Source of the DNA: Gammaproteobacteria bacterium
GTDB lineage: Bacteria > Pseudomonadota > Gammaproteobacteria > Steroidobacterales > Steroidobacteraceae
DNA: 64,000 nt
Reading direction: 5' to 3'
NCBI GenBank assembly: GCA_019247195.1
Contig: JAFAPI010000073.1
Span: 1-64,000 of the forward strand
Shown here: in pieces, positions 31,925-40,682 of the stretch
How positions within the stretch are numbered: position 1 is the stretch's first letter
How the letters are laid out: the number at the start of each line of letters is the position of its first letter
Program-made: the position numbers and the translations under genes
The notes under the pieces: model-generated
Told to the model about the DNA's origin: nothing
What the model saw: only the letters and a program-made list of their open reading frames with translations
The model's database searches: none

Positions 31925-32791
31925 GGCCGACGCGGCGCTGAGGCGCTCGCTTTCGGACCACAGTCGCGCGGCGGTGCCCTCCTCGCGCGCCGCGCGGCTC
32001 GGTGTGACCGGACGCCCGCCCTCGAAATACGCGCCGCTCACGCCCGTCAGCTGCGGCGAGCTCGCAAGGTACACGCTGGCGCGCGCCCCTTCCTCCGGGG
32101 ATAGCAGCAGCCGCCGCAGGAGCAGTGAGCCCGCCGCGCGCGCCAGCGGCAGCGAGCGGAACAGGCCGGTATTTACCACTCCCGGATGCACCGCGTTGAC
32201 CGTGACTGCGCTCGTGGCCAGACGTGCCGCGAGCGCGCGCATGAACAGCAGGTTGCAGAGCTTCGAGCGGGCGTAGGCGGCGAAGGCGCCGCACTCCCCG
32301 CCCTGGGGCAGGGGCGGAAAGGCGGGCGGGCGGCCGCGCCGGTGCGCGCGCGAGGCGACGATCACGATACGAGCGGCGGGAGCGCGCAGCAGGAGCGGCA
32401 GCAGCCGTTGCGTCAGGATGAAAGGCGCCAGGTGGTTGACGGCGAAGGTGAGCTCGTACCCCTCAGGGGTGCGCGCGGCGCGCGGGGCGAGCACCGCCGC
32501 GTTGTGCAGCAGGACGTCCAGCCGCGGCAGCCGGGCGCTGAGCTCCGCCCCGAGCCGGCGCACCTCGGCGGGGCGCGCGAAGTCCGCGGCGATGCTCGCA
32601 GGCGCCGGCCGGCCCGTGGCCGCGGCAATCAACTGCGCCTGCGCGCGGGCGCGATCCGCGTCGCGACCGTGCAGCCATACCTCGGCGCCGGCCGCCACGA
32701 GCGCGCGGGCGCTCTCGAAGCCGATACCCGAGGTCGCCCCCGTGACGAGGCATATCCTGCCGGTCATACTGCCGGCGGTCGGAGCGGACAT
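31910..32791 (-). CDS. Short-chain dehydrogenase/reductase (retinol dehydrogenase-like)
   Basis: A 293-residue SDR of the classical retinol-dehydrogenase-like branch. NAD(P)-binding glycine motif TGATSGIGFESARAL near residue 18, DVLLHNAAVLAPR with the conserved asparagine region near 92, IVIVASRAHRRGR near 144, and the catalytic YARSK near 172. The substrate cannot be told from the sequence. It overlaps the sigma-factor 3' end by 15 bases and is divergent from the thioredoxin-like gene (14 bases between the start codons). Confidence 0.9.
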   Translation of the reverse strand: MSAPTAGSMTGRICLVTGATSGIGFESARALVAAGAEVWLHGRDADRARAQAQLIAAATGRPAPASIAADFARPAEVRRLGAELSARLPRLDVLLHNAAVLAPRAARTPEGYELTFAVNHLAPFILTQRLLPLLLRAPAARIVIVASRAHRRGRPPAFPPLPQGGECGAFAAYARSKLCNLLFMRALAARLATSAVTVNAVHPGVVNTGLFRSLPLARAAGSLLLRRLLLSPEEGARASVYLASSPQLTGVSGAYFEGGRPVTPSRAAREEGTAARLWSESERLSAASASAGE

Positions 32792-32805
32792 GGAGCCATC
32801 CTAAT

Positions 32806-33324
32806 ATGAGCCGCGCGCGCAGCACCCTCCTCGCCCTGGCCGCGTGCGTCGCAACGATGGCCGTGGCCGCCCCCGCGCCGGAGTTCACGCATCGGCAGCC
32901 GGGGGAGTGGCTCAACAGCGCTCCGCTCACACTGCGCGCCCTGCGCGGCAAGGTAGTACTCATCGAGTTCTTCGCCTTCGAGTGCAGCAACTGCCTCGCC
33001 TCGCGCGCCTGGCTGGAGGCGGTGGCGCGCGCCAAGGCCGACGCGGGGCTGGTCGTCGTCGCGGTGCACACCCCCGAGCTGCCGCAGGAGCGGTCCGCCG
33101 CGAACGTGCGCGAAGCAGTCCGGCGCCTGGGCATCACCGCGCCGGTGATGCTGGATGCGGACTACTCCTACTGGCGCGCGCTCGATAACGGCTACTGGCC
33201 GGCCTTCTACCTGGTAGGGCGCGATGGCACTCTGCGCGGTGGTGCGATCGGCGAGCTGCACCTCGGCACCGCCCGGGCACAGCGCCTCGAGGCTCAGATC
33301 GACGCCCTGCTCGCGGCGCGCTAG
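32806..33324 (+). CDS. Exported thioredoxin-like (redoxin/TlpA-type) protein
   Basis: A 172-residue protein with a signal peptide (LLALAACVATMAVAAPA). The thioredoxin fold carries a CSNC active site (FFAFECSNCLASRAWL near residue 62), and a cis-proline is plausible in NGYWPAFYLVG. TlpA/DipZ-like proteins reduce disulfides or methionine in the periplasm. The active-site dipeptide SN is unusual; CPxC or CxxC with other pairs are more common, and a redox role rather than an oxidase role is an inference. The gene is divergent from the SDR gene and precedes marC, four bases before its ATG. Confidence 0.85.
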   Translation: MSRARSTLLALAACVATMAVAAPAPEFTHRQPGEWLNSAPLTLRALRGKVVLIEFFAFECSNCLASRAWLEAVARAKADAGLVVVAVHTPELPQERSAANVREAVRRLGITAPVMLDADYSYWRALDNGYWPAFYLVGRDGTLRGGAIGELHLGTARAQRLEAQIDALLAAR

Positions 33325-33328
33325 CGCG

Positions 33329-33982
33329 ATGCACGGTCTGCTCAGCGCCTTCCTGCTCACCTTCGCCGGCCTGTTTCCCATCGTCAATCCGATCGAGTCG
33401 GCGCCGTTCTTCTACGGCCTGACCGCCAGCCTCGGTGCCGCGGAACGCAACGTGCTCGCGCGCAAGGTGGCCGTGAACGGCTTCGCGCTGCTGCTCGGTT
33501 CGATGGTGCTCGGTCCTTACCTGCTGGAGTTCTTCGGCATCCAGCTGCCGGTGGTGCGCATCGCCGGGGGGCTCGTAGTGACCGCGCTCGGCTGGAAGTT
33601 GCTCACCGAGGAGCAGTACTCCGACCACGCCGACTCGGACGAGCTACCCCGCAACCGGCGCCGGGCCGGCAGCTTCTACCCGCTCACCATGCCCTTGACG
33701 GTCGGGCCGGGATCGATGTCGGTGGCGATCACCATCGGCAGCCGCAAGGAGCCGGGGTTCCCGCCGCTGGCGGAGATTGCCCAGCACGCCAGCGGCGCAC
33801 TGCTCGGGCTGCTGGCCATCGGCCTCAGCATTTATCTGGCCTACCGCTTCGCGGCGGCGCTGGCGCGGCTGTTGGGGGCGACCGGCATCGAGGTGTTGGT
33901 GCGCCTCTCGGCCTTCATCCTCATGTGCATCGGCATCGAGATCCTGTGGAATGGCTGGAGCACGCTGAGCGCCCCGCACTGA
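33329..33982 (+). CDS. MarC family integral membrane protein
   Basis: A 217-residue membrane protein with six predicted spans and the MarC signature FAGLFPIVNPIESAPFFYGLT at residues 10-30 and TMPLTVGPGSMSVAIT near 112. The family was once called a multiple-antibiotic-resistance protein, but its function is not established. The ATG at 33329 is four bases past the upstream stop, giving tight spacing in a run with the thioredoxin-like gene. The next gene begins 48 bases later. Confidence 0.9.
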   Translation: MHGLLSAFLLTFAGLFPIVNPIESAPFFYGLTASLGAAERNVLARKVAVNGFALLLGSMVLGPYLLEFFGIQLPVVRIAGGLVVTALGWKLLTEEQYSDHADSDELPRNRRRAGSFYPLTMPLTVGPGSMSVAITIGSRKEPGFPPLAEIAQHASGALLGLLAIGLSIYLAYRFAAALARLLGATGIEVLVRLSAFILMCIGIEILWNGWSTLSAPH

Positions 33983-34030
33983 TTCAACACTGGCGCGGCT
34001 GCGTCACCGCGGGCATGATCCGCACCGGCT

Positions 34031-34249
34031 ATGCGAAGCGCCTACGAGCTCACCACTATCGCGCTGCGGATCTGGCTGATCGGCTGCCTGGTCGTGAGCG
34101 TGGTCTCATTGTCAGATTTCCTGTTCCGCCGGCCGCACGGCGCGGCGGCGCTGCTGCGTCGTCTCGCCGTGGGGCTACTGTGGCCGATCGCGCTGGTCAG
34201 CGGCGCCGGGCGGCGGGTGCTGCTCGGCCAGTTGCGGGGGGTGGCGTGA
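34031..34249 (+). CDS. Small membrane protein upstream of SPFH gene
   Basis: A 72-residue frame with one hydrophobic stretch (LRIWLIGCLVVSVVSLSDFLF, residues 12-33) and a second moderately hydrophobic one (LLRRLAVGLLWPIALVSG). The stop overlaps the ATG of the SPFH lipoprotein (TGATG), so translation coupling is likely and coding is supported. No family is recognised. It has no clear Shine-Dalgarno before its ATG. Confidence 0.55.
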   Translation: MRSAYELTTIALRIWLIGCLVVSVVSLSDFLFRRPHGAAALLRRLAVGLLWPIALVSGAGRRVLLGQLRGVA

Positions 34250-35019
34250 TGGCGAAGCGATGGTGGGCACTGGCACCGCTGCTGCCGCTGCTCGGCGGGT
34301 GCGGGGTCCACACCGTGGACACCGGCCACCGGGGCATCAAGACCAATTTCGGTCAGGTGGAAGGACCGCCGCTGGCGGAAGGGCTGTACTTCGTCAACCC
34401 CTTCACCACCTCGATCCACGCCATGGACGTGCGCATCCAGCGCTGGGACGGCAAGACCGAGGCGTACACCCGCGACGTGCAGGAGGCGACGGTCGAGTTC
34501 ACCCTGAACTACAAGCTGCGCCCCGAGGCGGCCGCGGACGTGTACCGCAGCGTCGGCCCGGACTGGGCCAACAAGCTCGTCGGCCAGCAGGTGTATCAGC
34601 ACCTGAAGAACGTCATCGGGCAATGGGACGCGGTCGATCTCATCTCCAACCGCCAGCGCGCCAACGATGCGGCGCAGGCGGCGATCGTGCAGGCGCTCGG
34701 CGCGAGCAACGTCGACGTGACCGGCTTCTCGATCACCGACTTCCAGTTCAGCCGCGCCTTCAATGAAGCGGTCGAGGCCAAGGTGATCGCGCAGCAGCGG
34801 GCGCAGGAGGCGCAGAACCGCACCGAGCAGACCAAGCAGGAAGCCCAGCAGAAGGTGATCGCGGCCACCGCGGAGGCGCAGTCCATGAAGATCCGCGCCG
34901 ACGCCCTCACCCAGAATCCGAAGCTGGTCTCGTGGGAGGCGGTGCAGAAGTGGGACGGCAAGCTGCCCGTCAACATGTACGGCTCGAGCGCGATCCCGTT
35001 CATCGACGTCGGCAAGTAA
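34249..35019 (+). CDS. SPFH/prohibitin-domain lipoprotein
   Basis: A 256-residue protein with a lipobox (LLPLLGGC) giving a predicted lipidated cysteine near residue 18. An SPFH domain follows (TVDTGHRGIKTNFGQVEGPPLAEGLYFVNPFTTSIHAMDVRIQ, residues 23-65) and a long helical, glutamine/alanine-rich C-terminal part (VEAKVIAQQRAQEAQNRTEQTKQEAQQKVI) as in prohibitins, likely forming coiled coils. Prohibitin-like proteins scaffold membrane proteases; no HflB/FtsH gene is adjacent. Its ATG is inside the upstream stop (TGATG). The gene converges on the Mur-ligase gene, four bases away. Confidence 0.9.
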   Translation: MAKRWWALAPLLPLLGGCGVHTVDTGHRGIKTNFGQVEGPPLAEGLYFVNPFTTSIHAMDVRIQRWDGKTEAYTRDVQEATVEFTLNYKLRPEAAADVYRSVGPDWANKLVGQQVYQHLKNVIGQWDAVDLISNRQRANDAAQAAIVQALGASNVDVTGFSITDFQFSRAFNEAVEAKVIAQQRAQEAQNRTEQTKQEAQQKVIAATAEAQSMKIRADALTQNPKLVSWEAVQKWDGKLPVNMYGSSAIPFIDVGK

Positions 35020-35023
35020 GGCC

Positions 35024-36802
35024 TCAGGTCCCCAGCAGCGCGAGCACCGCGCGGCGTGCCGGCGCCGCGTGCACCGGCAGGGCCAGTACGTCCCCGGGAC
35101 GCGCCCACTCGAGCGCACACTCCACGGCCGCGAGCTCGCTGTCGCGCTGACGGATGCTCTGCGCCGCGATGCCGCGGGCGCGCAGCGCAGCCGTGAGCAG
35201 GCGCGGGACCTCGCCGGGCTCGCGCCCGCGCAAGTGAGCCTCGTTTTCCTTCACCACGATCAGCGCCGGCGCGTGCTGCGCCGCGGCGTGCGCCAGCGAC
35301 TCGATCTCGCTGTCGCGGCGGTTGCCGGCGTGCCCGAGTATCAGCCCGAGGCGCCCGCCCGGCGGGCGCAGGCGCGCCGCGACCTGCAGCAGGCCGTGCA
35401 GCCCCGCCGGGTTGTGCGCGTAGTCGACGAGGATCACGACTCCGTCGCGCTCGAAGCGCATCAGGCGCCCCGGGTTATCCGCGGCGCGGCTGCCAAAACG
35501 TGCGTACACCGATGCGATGTGCGCAGGCTCGACCCCGAGCCCGGCCGCTGCCAGCGCCGCGGCCGCAAGATTCGCCACGTTGTAGGTGGCGCAGCCCCCG
35601 GCGCTGAGCGGCATGTCCCCTATCCGGCCCAGATCGTGCGCCGCGCCGCCATGGAAGAGCTCGAGCCGGCCTGCGCGCACGCCACAGGTCGCCCCCCCGG
35701 CGGCGCGGTGCGCGGCGAGAAGCGGATGCGCCTGCTCCAGCGCGAACCAACCCAGCGGCGGCGGCCGCGGGAAACGCCGCGGCAGCTGACCCGCCTTCGC
35801 GCGCAGCTGCGCGTCGTCCGCGTTCACGACCAGGAGCTCGCGTACCACGCCGGCGACGGTCAGCTTGACGTCGGCGAGCGCGGCCAGATCGTCGATCCCG
35901 TATTCGCCGAAGTGATCGGCGCTCACATTGGTGACCACGCCGACGCAGGCCTGCGAGAGTGCCAGGCCGCGGCGCAGGATGCCGCCGCGCGCGGTCTCGA
36001 TGACCGCAGCGGCTGCCCGGCGCTCGCGCAGGACCCGCCGCGCACCTTCCGGGCCCGCGTAGTCGCCGCCGATCTGCAATTCCCCATCGAAAAACACCCC
36101 ATCGGTGCAGCACCAGGCGGCGGGCCACCCCTGCGCACGCGCAGCCGCGGCGATGAGTCGCACGGTGGTGGTCTTGCCGTTCGAGCCGGTCACGAGCGCG
36201 GTGGGCACCGCCCGCAGCGCACTCAGATCGAGCTCGCCCGGCGCGGGCAGGGCATCGAGCGCGAAATCCGCGCCACCCGCCCCGCTGCCGAGGGTAAGGA
36301 TCGACTCATCCTGCGTATGGGGCAGATCGCGCGCCGCGGCGGCGTCGATGAGCGCGCGCAGGCGCGGCCGCGCCTCGCGCGCGCTCAGGGTCCTGAAGCG
36401 CGCCAGCGCCGCATCGGCCGCCAGGACCGGAGGCGGCTCGGGCGACGGCAGGGGCGCGGCAGACTCGGCGGCCGCCGCGCGCAGACCCGCCTCCAGCTCG
36501 GCAGTGCGCTGCGGGGCGTGCGCGGCGAGTGCCGCGCACAGGGCCCACTCGTTGACTTCGGTCGCGAGGAACAGCTGATCGACCGGCGCCGCGAGTGCCA
36601 GCGACACCCCGCCGGCGTGCGCCCGGGCGCAGATCTCACCCGCGGGCCAGCCGAGCTGCGCCCGCGCCCACTCGACCCGCTCGCGCCAGCGGGCGATCAG
36701 GGCGGCATCGGCCGCGCCAGCCTCCAGCTGCGCGCCGGTGCCGGCGAAGAAGAGGTTCGCACCCGTCAGCCGGCGCGAGCTCTCGAACGGCAGTGCGCTC
36801 AC
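35024..36802 (-). CDS. Mur ligase family protein, cyanophycin-synthetase-like without ATP-grasp domain
   Basis: A 592-residue protein. The Mur-ligase P-loop is at residues 206-213 (GSNGKTTT), followed by ETARGGILRRGLALS, GVVTNVSADHFGEYGIDDLAALADVKLTV and a C-terminal domain (RLMRFERDGVVILVDYAHNPAGLHGLL, LILGHAGNRRDSEIESLA). This matches the M domain of cyanophycin synthetase, but the N-terminal 195 residues show no ATP-grasp domain. It starts with GTG three bases after the cphA stop, so it is in the same operon. Its substrate is unknown: it could help polymerise or modify a cyanophycin-like dipeptide chain, or be a diverged paralogue. Family members sit beside cphA in other proteobacteria too. 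Confidence 0.75.
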   Translation of the reverse strand: MSALPFESSRRLTGANLFFAGTGAQLEAGAADAALIARWRERVEWARAQLGWPAGEICARAHAGGVSLALAAPVDQLFLATEVNEWALCAALAAHAPQRTAELEAGLRAAAAESAAPLPSPEPPPVLAADAALARFRTLSAREARPRLRALIDAAAARDLPHTQDESILTLGSGAGGADFALDALPAPGELDLSALRAVPTALVTGSNGKTTTVRLIAAAARAQGWPAAWCCTDGVFFDGELQIGGDYAGPEGARRVLRERRAAAAVIETARGGILRRGLALSQACVGVVTNVSADHFGEYGIDDLAALADVKLTVAGVVRELLVVNADDAQLRAKAGQLPRRFPRPPPLGWFALEQAHPLLAAHRAAGGATCGVRAGRLELFHGGAAHDLGRIGDMPLSAGGCATYNVANLAAAALAAAGLGVEPAHIASVYARFGSRAADNPGRLMRFERDGVVILVDYAHNPAGLHGLLQVAARLRPPGGRLGLILGHAGNRRDSEIESLAHAAAQHAPALIVVKENEAHLRGREPGEVPRLLTAALRARGIAAQSIRQRDSELAAVECALEWARPGDVLALPVHAAPARRAVLALLGT

Positions 36803-36805
36803 GGC

Positions 36806-39604
36806 TCAGTCTTCGGCATCCGGTGCGTAGCGCACGCCGCGCTCATCACGGATCAGGCCCTCGAGGCTGAAGGCGGCCGGCGGGGGCTCGGCGCCGGCGA
36901 GAGGGGCGGGTGCGCTCTCCAGGAGCGCGCCCCGCGTGGCCGGCGCCACGTCGCTGCCGGCGGGCTTGAACTTGGTGATCTGCTTCCACGAGCGCACCAG
37001 GGCGTCGGCGAAGATCAGCAGCAGGTCGCCGGGCTGCCCCATCTGCAGCGCCGCGGTGATGGCCTCCTGCTCGTCCGGGATCACGCTGATGGCGGCGGCC
37101 GGCACCCCCGCCGCGGCCAGCGCCGCCGCCTGGATGCGCGGCACCTCATCCGGGGCGCGTTCACGCAGATTGTCATCGCGGCGGCAAATGTAGTGATCGA
37201 AGCGGCCGGCCGCTGCGCGCGCGATGGCCACCAGATCCTCGTCGCGGCGGTCCCCCGGCCCGGCGAGCACCACGATGCGGCGGCCGCTCACGTCGAGTCG
37301 CTGCGCGAGATCGGCGAGCGCAGCCACCGCGTGGGCGTTGTGGCCATAGTCGAAGAGCACCTTGAAGGGGTGCTCGCTGAAGATGTTCATGCGTCCCGGC
37401 GCCTGGAAGAAGGTGGCGTCGAAGGTGCGCAGACCCTGGCGGATCGCGTCGAGCTTGATGCCAAGCGAAAAGGCCATCGCCGCGGCGAACATGGCGTTCT
37501 GCACGTTGTGCGTGGCGCGGCCCTCGAGGGTGGCGGGGATCAGGTGCGTCCACAGCAGCGGCAGGTGACCGCTCTTGTCGTAGAGGGTGATCATCTGCCC
37601 GTTCACACCGGCCTCGAGCGCGCAGGCGCGGCCCCCGGCCCGCACGTGCTCGCGCACCAGCTGATGCTGCGGGTTCATCGTGACGTAGCAGAGATTCTTA
37701 GCCTCGGTGTAGCCGGACATGCGCAGCACGAGCGGGTCGTCGGCGTTCAGCACCGCGCAGTCGGTCGCCACCTCGACCACGATGCGCTTCACCTCGGCCA
37801 GTTGCTCGAGCGTGTCGATGCCCTTCAGCCCGAGGTGATCAGGCTGCACGTTGAGGACCGCCCCGACGTTCACCTCGCTCACTCCCATGCCGGCGCGGAT
37901 CAGTCCGCCGCGTGCGGTCTCGAGCACGGCGAGGTCGATCTGCGGGTCCGCGAGCACCATGCGCGCGGACACCGGACCGGTCATGTCGCCCGCCACCGTG
38001 CGCTGGCCGTCGATGTACACCCCGTCGGTGGTGGTCAGTCCGGGGGTGAAGCCGGCCATCTTGGTGATGTGGGCCAGCATGCGCGCGGTAGTGGTCTTGC
38101 CGTTGGTGCCGGTGATCGCGGCGATCGGCACCCGCGCCGGCGTGCCCGGCGGGAACAGCATGTCGAGCACCGGTGCCGCCACGTCGCGCGCGGTACCTTC
38201 GCTGGGGGCGACGTGCATGCGGAAACCGGGCGCGGCATTGATCTCGCAGATGCCGCCACCGATGCTGCGGTAGCTCTCGGCGATGTTCTGCGACAGGAAG
38301 TCGACGCCGCCCACGTCGAGGCCGATGGCGCGCACCGCGCGCTCGGCCATCTCGCGGTTGTCGGGGTGAATAATGTCGGTCACGTCGGTCGCGGTGCCCC
38401 CGGTCGAGAGGTTGGCGGTGGAGCGCAGGTACACCACCTGGCCAGGCCCGGGCACGCTCTCGGGAGTGAGCCCGGCGCGCTCGAGCATCTTGAAGGCCTG
38501 TGCGTCCAGCTCCAGACGCGTCAGCACCTTCTCGTGGCCGACGCCGCGGCGCGGGTCCTGATTGACGCGCTCGATGAGAGCGCGGACGTCGTGCTCGCCG
38601 TCGCCCACCACGTGCCCCGGAGTACGGCGGGTGGCCGCCACCAGCTCGCCGTTCACCACCAGCAGCCGGTGGTCGTCACCCTCGAGAAAGTTCTCGACGA
38701 TCACCGAGCGGGAGTGCTCGCGCGCTACCGCGAACCCGTGCGCGACCTCGGCCTCGGTGGTGAGGCGGATCGAGATGCCCCGGCCGTGGTTCCCGTTGTA
38801 AGGCTTGGTGACCACCGGGAAACCGAGACGAGCCGCCGCGCGCAGCGCCTGGGTCTCGCTCTGCACGAGCTCCTGGCGTGGCACCGGCAGGCCGAGCCCG
38901 GCGAGGATCTTGTTGGTCTCCTCCTTGTCACTCGCCAGCTCGACGGCGATGTGCGGGGTGCGGCCGGTCACGGTCGCCTGGATGCGCTGCTGGTACTTGC
39001 CATGGCCGAGCTGCACCAGCGACTGATCGTTGAGGCGCAGCCAGGGGATGCCGCGCTGCTCGGCGGCGCGCACCAGCGAGGCGGTCGAAGGACCGAGCGC
39101 GCGGCGCTGGGCAAATTTGATGAACTGATCGCGCGCCTGCGGCCAGTCCCAGCCCTCCGGCACTGCACCCGGGGGTCGCAGCGCCGCGGGCAGTAGCGAG
39201 CACAGCAGGCGCAGCCCGAGCTCGCCGGCGGCGATACCTTCATCACGCTGTGCATACTCGTACACCACCGTGTACTGCCCCGGTGCCCCGGCAGTGCGGG
39301 TCTTGCCGAAGGTGACGGCCTCGCCGGCGATGTTCTGCAGCTCGATCGCGACGTGCTCGAGCACGTGCCCGAGCCAGGTGCCCTCGCCCTCGCGCATGCG
39401 CCGCAGGAATCCACCCGGCTGGCGGTAGGAGCAGCCGTGCTCGGCCAGCCCCGGCAGGGCGGCGGCGAGGGAATGGATGAAGGTATCGCCCAGGCGCGCG
39501 GTGGGCCACGCCTCGAGCGCGCCGAGGTCCAGGTCGAGCCGAATGACCGGAAAGCGGGCGTAGAGCGAGGGGCCGACGTAGACGGAGCGGTCGAGGATGC
39601 GCAT
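36806..39604 (-). CDS. cphA: Cyanophycin synthetase
   Basis: Polymerises aspartate and arginine into cyanophycin, a nitrogen and carbon store, without ribosomes and using ATP. The 932-residue protein has the expected three parts: an N domain (to about residue 170) containing GHVLEHVAIELQNIAGE, an ATP-grasp domain (FPVVTKPYNGNHGRGISIRL near 280; GGGICEINAAPGFRM near 440) that adds aspartate, and a Mur-ligase domain with P-loop GTNGKTTT at 499-506 that adds arginine. The HVLEH in the N domain fits the inverted HxxEH zinc site reported for primer cleavage in other CphA enzymes. Start chosen at MRILDRSVYVGPS. It follows cphB by 65 bases. Confidence 0.95.
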   Translation of the reverse strand: MRILDRSVYVGPSLYARFPVIRLDLDLGALEAWPTARLGDTFIHSLAAALPGLAEHGCSYRQPGGFLRRMREGEGTWLGHVLEHVAIELQNIAGEAVTFGKTRTAGAPGQYTVVYEYAQRDEGIAAGELGLRLLCSLLPAALRPPGAVPEGWDWPQARDQFIKFAQRRALGPSTASLVRAAEQRGIPWLRLNDQSLVQLGHGKYQQRIQATVTGRTPHIAVELASDKEETNKILAGLGLPVPRQELVQSETQALRAAARLGFPVVTKPYNGNHGRGISIRLTTEAEVAHGFAVAREHSRSVIVENFLEGDDHRLLVVNGELVAATRRTPGHVVGDGEHDVRALIERVNQDPRRGVGHEKVLTRLELDAQAFKMLERAGLTPESVPGPGQVVYLRSTANLSTGGTATDVTDIIHPDNREMAERAVRAIGLDVGGVDFLSQNIAESYRSIGGGICEINAAPGFRMHVAPSEGTARDVAAPVLDMLFPPGTPARVPIAAITGTNGKTTTARMLAHITKMAGFTPGLTTTDGVYIDGQRTVAGDMTGPVSARMVLADPQIDLAVLETARGGLIRAGMGVSEVNVGAVLNVQPDHLGLKGIDTLEQLAEVKRIVVEVATDCAVLNADDPLVLRMSGYTEAKNLCYVTMNPQHQLVREHVRAGGRACALEAGVNGQMITLYDKSGHLPLLWTHLIPATLEGRATHNVQNAMFAAAMAFSLGIKLDAIRQGLRTFDATFFQAPGRMNIFSEHPFKVLFDYGHNAHAVAALADLAQRLDVSGRRIVVLAGPGDRRDEDLVAIARAAAGRFDHYICRRDDNLRERAPDEVPRIQAAALAAAGVPAAAISVIPDEQEAITAALQMGQPGDLLLIFADALVRSWKQITKFKPAGSDVAPATRGALLESAPAPLAGAEPPPAAFSLEGLIRDERGVRYAPDAED

Positions 39605-39669
39605 GGGTGTTGCTCGGGTAATCGTTATTGGCGGCAACCAGAAGCGCGCGAAGAAGTCAGCTCGGCAGG

Positions 39670-40509
39670 TTACTCCTTGGGCTGCGGCAGCGAACCGGCC
39701 GAGGCGGTGTGGGTGCCCAGATCGTACGTCGCCCCCGCCACCAGGATGTGCAGCCGCAGTCCCAGCATGCACACCGGCTGCCCGTCGCTCACCTTGTCGA
39801 TCGAGGAGTAGCTCACGTCGGCGGCGTCCACGATCGTCACCCCGCCACTGCCACCCACCTCGATGCGGTCGTCCGGGCCGATGTAGGCCGCCGTGTCCTC
39901 GTCCAGTCCGATGCCGACCGCGAAGGGATTATAGGCCAGTGCCGTCAGCAGACGGCCGAGCCGGTCGCGCTGGCGGAAGTGCTGATCGATGATGAAGCGG
40001 TTAGTCAGGCCTAGACCGGGGGCGAGTCGCACGCTGCCGGCGACCATGGCCGAGCCCTCATCCCCCGAGGCGATCATGTGCTCGCTGAGGATGCTCGCCC
40101 CCGCACTCGTACCCCCGACCGTCACGCCGTGGGCGTTGCGCTGACGGATGAGCCGTGCCACCGGGGTGCCGCCGAGCAACGTGGTGAGGCGCAGTTGATT
40201 GCCGCCGGTGAAGAAAATGCCACTCGCGGCCTCGAGCCGCTGCAGGCGGCCGCCCTCCTGGCAGTCGCGACGCGTATCGAAGTCCATCACCTCGACCCGT
40301 GCGGCGCCGATCTCACGGAAGATCTGCTCGTAGCGGGGGCCGGTCTCGTGCGCGCGGCTCGCGGTCGGGATCACCACGATGTCGGCCGCGTCGCCACCGG
40401 AGAGGCTGACGAAGCGCTCGAGAATCTCCCGGTCGTTTTCCTTGTTCTCCGCGCCTCCGATCGGCACGATCCAGCCACGCCGCTCACCGTCGGGAACTTT
40501 GCTGGGCAT
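39670..40509 (-). CDS. cphB: Cyanophycinase (S51 family peptidase)
   Basis: Breaks cyanophycin down to beta-Asp-Arg dipeptides. The 279-residue protein matches the family length. VPIGGAENKENDREILERFVSLSGG opens it; the serine nucleophile is in VGGTSAGASILS near residue 135, IFFTGGNQLRLTTLLGGT precedes it, and GLGLTNRFIIDQHFRQRDRLGRL follows near 180. I chose MPSKVPDG (40509) since AAGGA lies about 11 bases upstream; a TTG start at 40545 is possible. It heads cphB-cphA-Mur ligase, so synthesis and mobilisation share an operon. Confidence 0.95.
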   Translation of the reverse strand: MPSKVPDGERRGWIVPIGGAENKENDREILERFVSLSGGDAADIVVIPTASRAHETGPRYEQIFREIGAARVEVMDFDTRRDCQEGGRLQRLEAASGIFFTGGNQLRLTTLLGGTPVARLIRQRNAHGVTVGGTSAGASILSEHMIASGDEGSAMVAGSVRLAPGLGLTNRFIIDQHFRQRDRLGRLLTALAYNPFAVGIGLDEDTAAYIGPDDRIEVGGSGGVTIVDAADVSYSSIDKVSDGQPVCMLGLRLHILVAGATYDLGTHTASAGSLPQPKE

Positions 40510-40682
40510 CCGCTGCGAAATCCTTACTGTCACGTAAGCGCTCAAGTTACCACGGCGGCGGGTCTCCTGCCCGCAGGCGTGGCACGGGCTTGGGTGCCGG
40601 CGGATTCAGGCGCGCGAGGTGCGGGAGTGGGCTGCGGCTGCCTTTGTCAAGCGGTGCGGGACAGTGCCCGCTCTCCGGCCCA

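Noticed and set aside
35069-39196. Very long open frame on the plus strand (over 1300 codons) opposite the cyanophycin genes.
   Set aside because: It is an antisense shadow caused by high GC content; the opposite strand encodes clear cphA and Mur-ligase domains.
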